NCBI GenBank assembly: GCA_030549495.1
Contig: JAUIRK010001051.1
Span: forward strand, 1,302,001-1,366,000
DNA length: 64,000 nt
Direction: 5' to 3'
From: Nectonema munidae
Taxonomy: Eukaryota; Nematomorpha; Nectonematoida; Nectonematidae
A program made the position numbers and the translations under genes. Position 1 is the first letter of the stretch, and the number at the start of each line of letters is the position of its first letter. The notes beneath the pieces were generated by a model. It did no database searches and was not told where the DNA came from. It was given only the letters and a program-made list of their open reading frames with translations. Positions 46,108 through 57,549 of the stretch are shown in pieces.

Positions 46108-49100
46108 CTATTTGAAGTAATAAATGAAATGTAAATTAATAAAATCTGTGTTCAAATGTTGCCACATTAACAAACATATATTGAACTCTCTCACAATTTG
46201 CAAACTCTTATTTCCACAATAACAATGTAAGAAATTTTAACCAAATGTCGTTTATTTAAAAATTAACCTACATTTATGGAGGAAAACCCAAGAAAATTTA
46301 AAACAGTTTAAGTGTGTTCTACAGAATAAGTATGTATTTTAAACTATTTTTTTCAAAGCAATGATACAGGAGCATGTATTTTAAGATTTGAAAGAACAAT
46401 TTAATAAATATCATAAAAGTGAGAAACACGCGAAACACCAACTGTGATTTTTGCTTTTAATGAATATTTGATCCTTTTTACATTTAGGCCACTCATAATA
46501 TTGCCTTTTTTCAATTGTATTTTTTGTATGATCGAGAAAAGATAAGAAAGTTTCGACATTTATTAAATACACGTTTGTTGTTATCAAATGATTTTCTTAC
46601 TTTTTAATTCAATCCATCACCTATCACTTTTGAAACATCATTATTGACTAGATTAAGGAATATAATCAATAAAAATGCTATACTATTAAATGAGAAAGTA
46701 TATAATTTTCTAACAAACATATTAAAACAGTCAACATTTTGCAAGTTTATTGATTTATTAATTTTATGCTATATATGCAGCAATTTGGACACTGCTTTAA
46801 AAGCTCTGTTATAAATGGAAAAGAAAATGAAAGGACTGTACCCGAGGAAGTAGTCGACGAGTGCGTCGATGACAGCGTAGGGTAGAGCGTGCTTTTTGTT
46901 CAAGAGGGTGCGGATGATGAGGGAGGTGGGTGGGGAGTGGGGGAGATGGCAGAGCTTGAAGATGGCGGCCGCGCAGTGCAGAGCTGGAATGGAGCATTTG
47001 GAGAGCAGCGATGAAAGGATTACGGCTTCGCGCAGGTTGAAGTCTGGGCTCGAGCACAGCGGAAGCAAGATGCCCTTGAAGAAGGCCGCTGGCTTAAACA
47101 GAGCTTTGAACATGGCCTACAAAGAATATTACAAGTTCGTGCACAGAGTGAGACGCGAAAATATCGCCCACGTGAAGAATGTTATACACTCATCTACTTT
47201 CTTAAAGGATAGTAACTTCATTCATTTAAGGTCCAACCCGTGCCAAGTGGTAAACTTACTAGCAAAGTGGGAAAACAACTTGGCTCAGTCTTGGATCTAA
47301 AAACCATAAAGCGTCTACACCTGAAGCCAGAAGACCTAACGATGGCTTTTATGTAGGTTTGCATGATTTACTCATTTATCTTTGCTGCATCGAAAGTGGA
47401 ACAAAATTCTACACTTTAATCTGCGGGCAATAACAACAATCAGAACGAATGGTTATGGAGTCTGTGAGTAATGACAGTAAAAGTTTACTGATTTACCCAA
47501 TACTCATGCGCCTCATTGTAAACTATTCCAATAGGTATTTTTGTATCATGAAAAAAGTATCAGAAGTATCATGAAATCAAATAACAATCGCTCAGAGTTA
47601 AATTTTATTGAATTAAATGCGATAATGAAAGTTAAGATAACGCAGTTTTACTTATTAAAACGCTCTCTGGTTGTGTTAAAGGCTCTCCAAAGGGTAGGTG
47701 AGTAATTGTTGTAAAAATTACCTGATAAAGATGCGGATTCAGCTTCTTGAATTCTTGAATGTCATCGCGAATTCTTGGAAGCAAAACTTTATTGTAAAAT
47801 CTAAAGAAAAAGGGATTGATGAGGTGGATCGAAATAAGAACAGAACATTTCACTTTTCGGCCATTTTAACGTCGAGATTAGATGCGAAGATACGAGTAGC
47901 CTGGAACATTGCTGCAGAGGTCCAGTCATCCGGTTTTGTGAGGTCCAACAATTGTTGCCAGTGTTGAAATGAGGGCAACGCTTTGAAGGCTTTTGGGATT
48001 TTGCCACTTCGATAATGAGCCAAGATGCTGCTGACACCCTCATATATTTCAATGATACGCGGATCTAGCGAATCAACGATGGAGAGTTGGTCTATAAAAG
48101 TATAGGTCATTGGGAAATGATTATATGTGATATATCAGTATATAATTATTTCAGAATTGAAGAGAAAACAGGCATCCGCCAAATAGTTCAGTATGCCTAC
48201 TACTTGGCTACTGAAGCAGGCGATTTTTCTATCTTAGATCCATTATAAAGCTGCATATGCCTTTGGAGGAATGCAACAACACCAACACGCAAAGGAAAAT
48301 AAATCCTAGTATAAAATTTACTTCAAACGAGTCTTTTTTCATGGATGTAATCAATTAATTTACTTCTCACAATCCACTTCATGCTATAACAAAATGGAAA
48401 CTTGAATTTTATCCGAAGTAGATTTTCGGAAAAAGGGGAGCACTACGAATGGAACACTACGGAGTCCGAACTTCCATGCAATAAAATCATGTCAGATACA
48501 GAGATTATGCAGTACTACGATAAAGACATATTAATTTTGCACTCCTCAGAATAAACTAAGAGAGATCAATTATGTTGCAGATGAAGTAATTTTTCATTAA
48601 GTAGAGATACTAATAAATATACAATGAAGTATATTAATGATTAAAATTCGCGTCGTATAAAGAGAGGCATGCATTTTCTTTATGTATTTATTATCGCCAT
48701 TTGCCTGTTTATATATTAGATTTATCAATCTATTGTCAAATTATTTTGCCTTCTACACATATTCTTCATCATTATTATTATTATTATGTGTCTTTGTTCT
48801 ACTCTCACTACCTTCTAGCCTAATCCATACCCACGATCGCATTTATACATACTGCAACTCATAGATCTATAATTCAGTGGTATGATTCTCAACCTCTTGT
48901 TTTGCGGCTCATATAACAAAGTTGCAGAAAAAATAGGCTAACAATGTCATATTAACCCATTTAAGGCCAAGCAAAGCAGACGATATCTAAAAAAAAACGC
49001 AGACGATTTATATTCAAAGTCATTGAAAAAAGCAGACGAAGATGAAATTACTTATGTTCCAAAATAGGAACATTGGCCGTAAATGGGTTAAGTGTCTAAT

Positions 49101-50148
49101 TTTCGCAAATTTATTGATTTATGAATAATATGATATATATAACTCAGTAATTTGGCTTCAGTCCAAGTAACTAGAACAATTTTTCAGAGTTAATTGAAAA
49201 TGCTCTTTATAAAGACCGATTTTATGCTTTTGATGCCGCGCCGCACTAGTGCAATGATCGTTCTTAAAAAAAAGTTAATCCCATGTGATCCAAAAAAAGA
49301 CGACATTAAGTAATTGATATAGAACTGCCTGAATCTTTTAGGGAATCAGCTGCTTTCTTTTTCAAAGAAATTTTAAATATTTAAAGAACACGATTTTCAT
49401 TTTTTGGAACACTGATCCACAAAGGGTGAACGCCCAGAGCAATTTTTTTAGTATTTCAGATAATTTCCTCAATTGTGTTTGATTAGTGGGTTCCCACAAT
49501 AAGTTGATATAAGTATAATATAAAAGTTTCCTAGTTTTAGAAGGTAAGTAATCAATTTTATATTTACATGCATGCATACTGTACCTTTTTGGCTTAATGT
49601 AGGTCGAAGGTAGTAAACCGTATATTGGAATCAAACACGCATCTTTTAGTTAAATCCCTCTAATTAAATAATGTATCCTCCTAGTTCAATACAAGAGACG
49701 CAATTGTGCCTTCTCGATGAAAACACCCCACGGTACCTTTACCTAGTTAAATCGACAAGTTTGCTCTGTAATTTAAATTTCTCAAAACCAACGACTTCAA
49801 AAAATGCATATATACCAATTTACCGTAAAACTGTTTTAAACGATTATTACGAAGGCTTTGGAATTCGGAATATTTTAATATTGGAACGTGGCCTTCATTT
49901 TGCCAATGCCCAGGTGTAACGAATTCATGTAGCATACTGCTCTATTGTATACGCATTGAAATGTTGGCCAACTCAAATAAAAATACGAATCGCTAGAAGA
50001 AAATGCAGTCACCTGAGCATTGAGTCAGAATTTCACTCTTTCTTGATGTTAATTTCGCTGAAATCAAATCGGAAATGCGATCCCGATGATCTGAAGATGA
50101 CAGGCCCATAAAGCGCTCGAATGCATCCTCGTCTTGCTTAGAGAGCTT
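45876..50148 (-). CDS. BYSL: Bystin (Enp1), five firm exons
   Basis: Bystin/Enp1 is a nuclear assembly factor of the 40S pre-ribosome, needed for 20S pre-rRNA processing and export. Minus-strand exons 50148-50013, 48091-47854, 47800-47722, 47116-46842 and 46107-45876 join with GT-AG borders and perfect phase, giving about 320 residues to the natural stop. Family blocks in order: [155 protein letters not shown]. Upstream N-terminal exons are probable at 52.5 kb and possible at 58.5 kb. The gene looks intact in its conserved part. Confidence 0.95.
46842..47116 (-). CDS. BYSL: Bystin exon with high GC content
   Basis: Acceptor TTTGTAG, donor GG|GTACAG, 275 nt from phase 0 to phase 2. It encodes [20 protein letters not shown] through DALVDYFLG. 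Its third codon positions are clearly richer in G and C than the other exons of this gene and than the surroundings. A long open frame on the plus strand over the same bases is a shadow of this bias. Confidence 0.92.
47722..47800 (-). CDS. BYSL: Bystin 79-nt exon
   Basis: Acceptor TTCTTTAG, donor CAG|GTAATT. The first base completes the Lys codon AA|A of the previous exon. It encodes [20 protein letters not shown] and NPHLYQ, near-identical in pattern to the family's RFYNLVLLPRVRDDI. Confidence 0.92.
47854..48091 (-). CDS. BYSL: Bystin 238-nt exon
   Basis: Acceptor TTTATAG, donor GAAAA|GTGAAA, phase 1 to phase 2. It encodes [33 protein letters not shown] and [20 protein letters not shown], the most recognisable block of bystin. 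Confidence 0.93.
48956..49087. mobile_element. MITE family A, copy 3 (reverse orientation)
   Basis: Flanked by TTAA at 48952-48955 and 49088-49091. It is the reverse complement of copies 1 and 2, with ends CCCATTTAAGGCCAAGC and GGCCGTAAATGGG and the palindrome TGTTCCAAAATAGGAACA next to the right end. 132 bp. It lies between bystin exons (48.1 and 50.0 kb). Confidence 0.9.
50013..50148 (-). CDS. BYSL: Bystin upstream exon
   Basis: Acceptor TTTTTTAAG, donor TCAG|GTGACT, phase 0 to phase 1. It encodes [20 protein letters not shown] and [20 protein letters not shown], matching 'DPEDERAIEMFMNKNPP..RTLADIIMEKL..KQTEVETVMSE' of vertebrate bystin. Confidence 0.85.
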
Positions 50149-50254
50149 CTTAAAAAATGCAAAGATCATTCAAACAAAAAGTCATTATATTTGCTAAAGA
50201 CACTATTCCTGCTGCTCTTGATCTAAAAATTGCTCACATTAATTGTTGAAATGT

Positions 50255-51130
50255 CAGAAAGAAAAAATTTGAGTGGAAATAACATAACTAACGGAACAGT
50301 TCGCCTAGCATCGTTTCCCTAACGGACATTTGGCATATTACCATTATAAAATTTTTTAACCCTTGAAGGACAGAGTGGGGGTTTTACGTTAACTAAAAAT
50401 TTTCAAAGGCAATTTACATAAGGAAGTTAATATGTAAGTCCTATTGAAATTGTCATGTAAATGTTTTCTATTTTATCTAGTTTATATTATTATAAAGAAC
50501 CTTGAACAAAAGTTTGTTAGGTGCTAAAACAAGTTAATTTTAACGCCATCTATCAAAAAATAATTTTTTAAGCATAAAAATTTATCCGTTTAGAAGCAAA
50601 ATAAATTAGAAAACACGCTTAAAAAACAAATGAGAAAAATAGAATTTGATTAAAAAAAATTGTATTTACAAAACATAAAAGCGATTATAAAATATAATTA
50701 TAAAAAAGTTTATGCATTTCCACATTCAATACATACATATATGGCATGACTTTTACATATAGGCCCTTTGACATTTTCTTGGATAACAATTTGCTACAAA
50801 ACAATAACGAATATGACTTGATGATGGAAACACGTCATATGTTTTATTGAAGTCCAAAAAATTCAAGAGGTTTCTTGTTTTGATGTGAGTGGATACGTTA
50901 TCACATTGGATTCGCATAGAGTTTTCTGTGAGAGATAAGATTCAGTTCCTGCTAAAGCTCACGTTAATTATTTATTAATTAATATAGCATATGAATATAT
51001 TAAGGTTTCATATAATTTTTGAGATATTAGAAACAGAAAAAAATGATTAAATGGAGTGGAAATAAGATAAATGCTGGAACAGTTTGCTTAACATAATTTG
51101 TCTAATGCACATTTGGCATATTACCATTAA
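50255..51130. repeat. Pair of direct repeats around the piggyBac remnant
   Basis: Both copies share AGTGGAAATAA, GGAACAGTTTGC/GGAACAGTTCGC, CTAACATAAT/CTAGCATCGT-like sequence and CACATTTGGCATATTACCATT (as GGACATTTGGCATATTACCATT in the first). Flanking TTCCTGCT ... GCTCAC(A/G)TTAATT words also repeat. This looks like a segmental duplication of intron sequence. Confidence 0.6.
50365..50970 (-). mobile_element. piggyBac remnant with C-terminal zinc domain
   Basis: The minus-strand translation near 50700-50790 gives GPICKSHAIYVCIECGNA, the cysteine-rich C-terminal domain of piggyBac transposases (CxxC..H..CxxC). The left border is TTAA followed by CCCTTGAAGGACAG, a piggyBac-like end. A right TTAA occurs near 50963. 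The catalytic part is absent. Direct repeats of about 100 bp lie on either side (50255-50350 and 51030-51125). Confidence 0.45.
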
Positions 51131-51139
51131 AAAGCATTT

Positions 51140-52460
51140 TTTTAAAAATTAATATTTTTTATCGTATATAAATCGTTTATTAATTTTATATTCATTACTT
51201 TCGTTCTGAGAAACGTTACCTGATTAATCCAAACTTTTGTATACAAGTTCTCTAGACATCCTTTTTAGCATCTCAAATTTTTACAAACATATATATATTT
51301 GAGAATACATCTATTTTTTTGGGATAAATAATTTTTCTTGCAAATTTTAATTTAACATGATATTTGAATCAAAAAGGAGAAATTTTAATAGGAACCAGAG
51401 TAGGAATTTTTGCGTGACCTTCAGGAAAGGAACTGTCAAAGAGGGCTAGATTGGAAAGTGCGAGTTATATGTCTAGAGGCTATATACATGGTATATTTCT
51501 GTACTTGTTAAGGATAAAATCATTTTTTCGAGGGGCCAGGGGAAACCCTGAAAATTTTATTTAACTTTTTGCACATTATTTAAATACATCCATGTTCATC
51601 TCGTCGCGCTGATTGCTAATATAAAAATTATATTGGATAAAAAAGGAACTAAAAATATGAAAAAAAGGTTTTCCATACAAAAGTCACGACAACCTGCAAA
51701 AAAATTTGGAAAAATAATTCAATCATTTTTTAAATTCAAAATAAAGATTTTTTAAACTAATTTTCAAATAAATATTGGTATAATTCAAAGAGGAGTGGAC
51801 CAGCCAGTACTATCAATTATAAACTCAGATCCACTACTTTAGTAATACTCTTTTGAAAAATTTAGCAAATTTTAGAAATTTTTTGACTATTCTATATGAA
51901 TAAAGTGAGCCAGTGGAGATTAAGTTCCCCTCCATTTTCATGCGTTATAAAGCCACCATAGAAACATAATAGATATATCACAAATGATTTTAAATATACC
52001 ATGTAAATAGCGCTGTTCGTATATACATATATAAATAATACATATGGATGGTAAAAATTATTATTATTTAGCAAATCAGATTCTAGATTTTGAGCAGCTA
52101 ATTTTAGTAGTTTATTCAGTAAATGTTCAAATTAATTGCTTCGATTCTAACGTAATTGGATTGATTAAAAATAAAAAATGATTTAAATATTTAAATTCAA
52201 TTGGATCAAAGAGTTTGTGCCAATCCATATGAAAAAAGCAAAATTAGTTTTTATACCTGATAATCAAAATAACAAGATAAAGATATTTATTATACAAATC
52301 ACCTGTGTTAGGGACTTGCACTACAACCAATTTAGAATAAAATTGAAAAAAGATAAAATAGAACTGAAAATGGTATATATATTTTGCCCCAGCCCTGGAT
52401 AAAATATCATCACCATGCCCCAAAAAGTAAGCATAGAAAGGATAATATTTTAAAAAAAAT
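51140..52460. other. Intron-like AT-rich stretch
   Basis: No coding or repeat similarity recognised, beyond T-rich runs near 51.3 kb. Confidence 0.35.
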
Positions 52461-52464
52461 ATAC

Positions 52465-52591
52465 TATATTCTCGTAAATAGTATCATCTTCTTCATCACC
52501 ATGATCATCCTTTAGCGCAAGAGTTTCTTCTTTTTTCAAAAGGCCTTCAGAAGTGATTTCACCGTTTTCATCAGATGGAACTTTGGCATCT
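52465..52591 (-). CDS. BYSL: Probable acidic N-terminal exon of bystin
   Basis: A 127-nt stretch with acceptor TTTTTTAG and donor ATA|GTATAT reads DAKVPSDENGEITSEGLLKK then ETLALKDDHGDEEDDTIYEN. It ends in phase 0, as the next exon requires. Bystin has an acidic segment at this place (SDDEDEEWPTLEKAA in human). Similarity is by composition and position only. The exon before it, which should end in phase 2, was not found. Confidence 0.5.
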
Positions 52592-52599
52592 CTAAAAAA

Positions 52600-54320
52600 T
52601 ATTTAAAACATTTTGATAAAGATTTAAAAGGAATTAATTCCAATTTGTCACTGTTTTGCGAAATTGCAGCAATACAATATAGGTAAAAATACAATTAAGC
52701 ATTTTCACAAGGAAGCGCCATTCTCGCTTCTGGAAATAGAATGGGGAGTTTTCTTAGAGTTGAAATTCTGGTATTCGAGCCCGAGACTAAAGAAAGGCAA
52801 AGCCAGGATTTTAAAAAACAATACTCACACTTCTAGCTCGTTGAAAAATGTCTTTTTATGTAAATTGTTTTTTTAAGGAAACAGTGTTACTAAATTTTAA
52901 TTTGGGCGAAAGATTTTATCAATAGAAGTATAAGTTCTTTCAAAAACAGAACATAAAATGAAGCCAGATCATTTTTGGAAATCAAAATTATTCAGTCTAT
53001 AAATCGACTAAAAGATAGAATTTAGGCTTAATAAAATATTCTTTGGAAATTACTAGTGATGTACAGATCCTTATTTTCTACAGATGTCGATGCTAAATTT
53101 TGGACAATAATAATTCATGATTTCTCTAAAACTGTTTTAAGAGAAACGTTAGAAATGCTCAAGATTAACATCGTTCAATAAAAACTCGAAGCGACGTCTT
53201 AAGGCTAAAAAAAGACGTCCAGTATTCGCAAATTCAGTCCGTCTGAAGAAGCCTTTTGACAATATGTAGTGCTCCTTTAAAAACTTTTAGGTTGAAGCTG
53301 TTACAAAAGTTTAATCTCTACGGTGGTTGAAGAAAGAACAAAGATAAACGCAATAGAATAGAACAATTGACGTGAGCGTATCGATGAGAAATTACACTTG
53401 CATCAATCAATGCTCGGAACTGAAATAACCAATGAAAATGCGTACAGTCACATGTCAAAGGCATATCAAAACTTTGCAAAGTCCATTTCTTTTACCTAAC
53501 GCTCTTCCATATTTACAGGAATAAACACAGAAGCACATATTTACAATTAAACCGCCATACCTATCCTTGGATTGCTATTGCCGTTTTTTTGATGAAATAC
53601 AAACATGAATGATACAGTCATGGAATGTGCTAAGAGGTTCATTGTTAAATACAACTGACCATCAGAATAATTTGGTTCAATACTCTTCTTACCGCTGCTG
53701 ATCATAATGCTTGCAATCTGTATGCAGGAGATTGAAAAAGAGTCAAACGATTTCAACAAGTCCTATATGACTTCAATAAGGCAGATTATGGGGGAATGAT
53801 TGCAAATGCATACACTACTGATATATTGTGTTAAAAATCTCATAGTCCATTTACAAGTATTATTTTCTCTTTAAAAAAATTTAATAAACTTTAAACAAGA
53901 CAAATTTTAAATTTTTTTAACAAGACTATAGAAGGAAGGAAAAAAGAATCCACAAACTGGGGACAGGCGGTGAAAAGAGAAGTTGTGATGCTTTATCGGG
54001 GTGTCAACAGATGTAGAACATTTAAAACGCCTTTCACATGTGTGTGATAAAACGGGTAGTATTTTATTCAAATTAAAAATATAAAACCTCAGTCATAAAA
54101 TTGGCAAACTGTGAAAAATTTAGCGATGCCGATCAAGAAAAATGAGCAAATCAAGCCTGTGACGATTCATTCAATTACAATAAACAACCAATTATAAACG
54201 TGAAAATATTTTAAAAACATTATGAGTTTTGGATAGTTTGGATATTAGAGAAGTAAACTAAACTCTTATATTTTGTCACAACAATTCATAATGGGTATAT
54301 ACAAGGGAATAAGCCGACCT
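52600..54320. other. Gene-free stretch upstream of the bystin exon
   Basis: Contains a possible acceptor (CTGCATACAG) followed by ISSG-K coding-like sequence near 53.7 kb on the minus strand, but no family match, so no exon is called. Confidence 0.3.
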
Positions 54321-54329
54321 TAAAATTTA

Positions 54330-55060
54330 ATTTTTTAATTTTTAAGGCTGCAACTCCATTTATGTACCAATTTTTAAACATTAATGATTCCACCTATATA
54401 TTATAAATGTGCGACTTTGACAAAAAATTTATATTTATTCAACATAAATTTTCTGTTTCAAATATTATCTCCAAAAAGTAAGATGACATGTATGATATTT
54501 CAAGGTCGTTTGTGAATGTTAATTTTAGATAGTCATTGAAAGATTTCCTGAATTTTATATATTTTACTTTGTGTTGCAAGCAAAATGTTTGATCTATTTT
54601 CTTCAAGATAATTTATTAAAATGTTCTATTGGTTTAGTGTTCCTTGCATGGGTCTTCAAAAAGATTTTTAAAGTATTGTCTATAACCTTTTCATCTAAGA
54701 CAAAACAATACGATTCATAAACTGAATTTATCCCAAAAATTTTTCCAAAGGTATTTGACTTAAAAAAATTTTCCTAAAAACTTTGTACTCATAAACTACA
54801 TTTTACTCCTTTACAAAGTAATTTTAAGGTAAAATAAAAAAGTTCATTCTTTAATTTTATTGAATTTTTCGCCCTTTTTCTATGAGCTGCAAAGAAACAA
54901 GGCTTGGACTAAAAAGATAAACATTTTTATATCGCGTTTTTGAAAAGTTGCACACTAAAAAGAGTGCCTATGAATTTATTTTTTATATATAAGTATTTAT
55001 GAAATCGAAGTCGCAATAATTATTACAGCTTCGATTCCTTCTCAAAAGATGAGACTCCAC
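54330..55060 (-). repeat. Dispersed repeat, copy 2 (inverted relative to 2.0 kb)
   Basis: Reverse-complement partner of the block at 2,000-2,670, with the same order of shared words. Its terminal hairpin (TCGAAG ... CTTCGA, about 55000-55036) occupies the position of the TCGGAGT/ACTCCGA hairpin in copy 1, with both arms changed together. Confidence 0.65.
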
Positions 55061-55069
55061 CCTCTCCAC

Positions 55070-56010
55070 AACGCTGCCTCTGAGCACGTTAATTATACAT
55101 GAACACAAAATGCCAAATTTGAAATATTAAGAAAACGTGAACACTCTCCATACGTTATAGAGATATGGGTATATCTTTTGTAAATGAAATAATTGTTTAT
55201 TTTGCAAATGAATTTTTTTTGCAAATGGTATGTAGATATACTCGTATTATGGAGGCAGGCATAGACTGTATTTGCTACAATGAACGTATAGTGCGATACT
55301 CAAACTATCTATAAGATTGACATATGAAAGCATTATATCATTGAACAACTTCTTTCCAATTAAAATTGCTTTTCATCAATGCACGGAGAGTGCAACATTA
55401 CCCGGAGATTATCTCTATATACATAAGGCGTATTTCATTTTCGTTTAGAAGGAAACCCTATGCTCGTATTAAGAATGACAAAATATTACTTGAATTCTCT
55501 ACTCTCATATTCTTCATTTATAAATTCATTTTGTTGTTGAATTGCTTGTCTCAAAATTTTGTTCGTAGCTTTTTGGCCTAAAACCTAAAAATGCAAGTAG
55601 TATAACTTTGTAAATAGACAAAAATTCAAAAAATAAGTAAAGTTAGTTATCTTTTTTATTGTTAACACGCCCTACAGTCTTTCTATACACTAATTTAATC
55701 CTTCTATAAACTTTTAACTCATAAGAGAACGAAAATAATTGACCTAAAAGAAAAAATTGACAATATTTTTACTGACGATTCTAACTTTAAAAATAAACAA
55801 ATACTTATTAAGATGAAAATCTGCATTCAAATTAACATTATATATCATATCATGATTGTACTACCAAAATATATATTCACAAACGTTTTATCATTGAATA
55901 TGCGATCTCAGTATACTATTAAAGAACTTTAAACTTTCACTGATATTGGTTGACTAATTTCTGGCAAAGAAAAAACTCATTTAACTTTTTTCATTTTTTT
56001 TATATTTTAA
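55070..56010. other. AT-rich stretch, nothing recognised
   Basis: No coding similarity. The open frame near 55.4 kb is short and has no family signature. Confidence 0.3.
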
Positions 56011-56018
56011 CAAATTAA

Positions 56019-56272
56019 CCCATCCCGTTAACGTCCATGTCGACTATAGTCGACTTTACAAAAATAAAATCGTCTGCGTTTATCAAAGCTCTTTAATACA
56101 AATCTTCTGCTTTACATTAGATATCGTCTGATTATTCTGGTCGTTAACGGGTTAAGGCCAAGCAAAGCAGTCGATAACTAAAAAAACGCAGACGATTTAT
56201 ATTCAAAGTCATTGAAAAAAGCAGACGATGAAATTACTTACGTTCCAAAATAGGAACATTGGCGTAAATGGG
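56019..56272. mobile_element. MITE family A, copy 4, interrupted by family B
   Basis: Flanked by TTAA at 56015-56018 and 56273-56276. The first five bases, CCCAT (56019-56023), and the remainder from TTAAGGCCAAGC (56152) together form the standard left end CCCATTTAAGGCCAAGC seen in copy 3. The rest, including TGTTCC-like palindrome sequence (CGTTCCAAAATAGGAAC), continues to GTAAATGGG. The family B element sits between them. Confidence 0.85.
56024..56151. mobile_element. MITE family B (128 bp) nested in family A
   Basis: The ends CCCGTTAACGTCC and GGTCGTTAACGGG are 13-bp inverted repeats with one mismatch. Next to the left end is the perfect 16-bp palindrome GTCGACTATAGTCGAC. The interior aligns with family A (CGTCTGCG, TTAGATATCGTCTG). 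It has inserted at the TTAA that is part of the family A terminus; the TTAA is kept on the right and missing on the left. Confidence 0.85.
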
Positions 56273-57044
56273 TTAATCGTTGAATCGTCAAACATCTTTG
56301 CACATTTTAATTTGCATTAAGTCTTCATAGGCTCGCTTGATTTTTATCTTTTGCCTCTACCAAAGATGCATTACTTTAAATTTCTTTCAAACGTTAAGGT
56401 TAAAAGGAATAAAACTAAAAATCATTTTTTGCTTTGTTAACAATGAAAGTTTTATCAACATTTTTTTCACATCGTTAAATTTTTCTGCATATCAAAATGA
56501 TGAATCTATCCAAGAATGAAATGGAATTTTTTCAAACAGTTTTGCCTGTTATTTTTTATTACCAACATTTTAATATCAGCATCTACAGTTTGAAATTTAG
56601 ATCTGATAATTAATTAGACAACAATTCTCATTAAATGTGCAAAGCAAAAAATATGTTTTATAATAACTTGGAAAAGAAAGATAAATGTTAATTTTGAAAA
56701 TTTAAAATCAAGGGATATCAAAGTAAAAACTAAAATAAACTTTAAAGAAATCCAAATTACAACCATGATATCCCTTGATTTACGATAAAACAAATTTGAC
56801 TTTTTTAATAAAACTTATTGACTTTCTTGTGTCCTTTATTATTGACGTAGCATTAATTCATTTATTTTGGTTTTAGATAAATTGACACACATAAATAAAA
56901 TATCCGTTATTTTTTCAAGAACGGATGATGAGGAAAAAAGTGGCTTGACTGTATCTTACTTTTATAATGTATTCAGCAGCAATTTATAATAAAAATAATC
57001 TATAGTAAAAACAAACAAAGAGCTTTTAAAATATTTTTTGCACT

Positions 57045-57200
57045 AGTGATGGTATTCAGTGAAAATTAAAGGATTATTAACGGGTGAATAAGACTGAATA
57101 ATTTATTGTAACAAAACCGTAACTCACTGATTAATACAACTCGCAAAACCTTTAGCAAATCATAATGAATTTACATATATAAATACTTTTATTCAATTTA
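57045..57200 (+). mobile_element. Penelope-like element 3' tail, second copy
   Basis: Shares CACTAGTGATGGTA and AAAACCTTTAGCAAATCATAAT with the 3' end of the Penelope-like fragment at 4430-4550, in the same order and spacing. No coding part is left. Confidence 0.6.
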
Positions 57201-57439
57201 TTGTGTAATTATAATGTTTTTAAACGGCGTTTCATAACTTCATTTTCTGGTACTTTGTAATTAGGTTCTATTAAAATTACGTTTGATTTTTTTGACAAAC
57301 TATTTTTGCATCTTACGTATATCTATGGACTCAAATTTTCCCCCAAATTAACCGAATAACGAAAACACGGTTAATTATTGAACTTTATTGAGCAAATATA
57401 ATTTATCTAAATAAACGATCTTTCGAATTCCATTATCAA

Positions 57440-57541
57440 CTTACTTACGTCCAATATTTCTTTAAAAAACGCAGACAATAAATTTTTTAATTTCAAAAAA
57501 ATTTCGAAAATCGTCCGCTTGTCGTGGGCATAAATAGGTTA
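57440..57541. mobile_element. Degenerate relative of the TTAA MITEs
   Basis: Read on the minus strand it starts TTAACCTATTTATGCCCAC and has GCGGACGA and GTCTGCGTTTTTTAAAG, the same layout as family A (TTAACCCATTTAAGGCCAAG, GCAGACGA). The other end is eroded (TTACGTCCAAT). No intact palindrome. Confidence 0.45.
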
Positions 57542-57549
57542 ATATTAGT

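Noticed and set aside
46769-47057. Alternative minus-strand frame rich in Pro, His and Arg
   Set aside because: It overlaps the bystin exon in another frame, has no homology and vanishes when the spliced frame is used.
46896-47300. 134-codon plus-strand open frame over the bystin exon
   Set aside because: It is a shadow of the GC-rich minus-strand exon. The part beyond 47116 has no recognisable family.
53547-53790. Possible bystin exon with acceptor CTGCATACAG and a downstream GTAAGAAG
   Set aside because: The implied exon would be only about 25 bases, has no family match, and its phase could not be joined to either neighbour.
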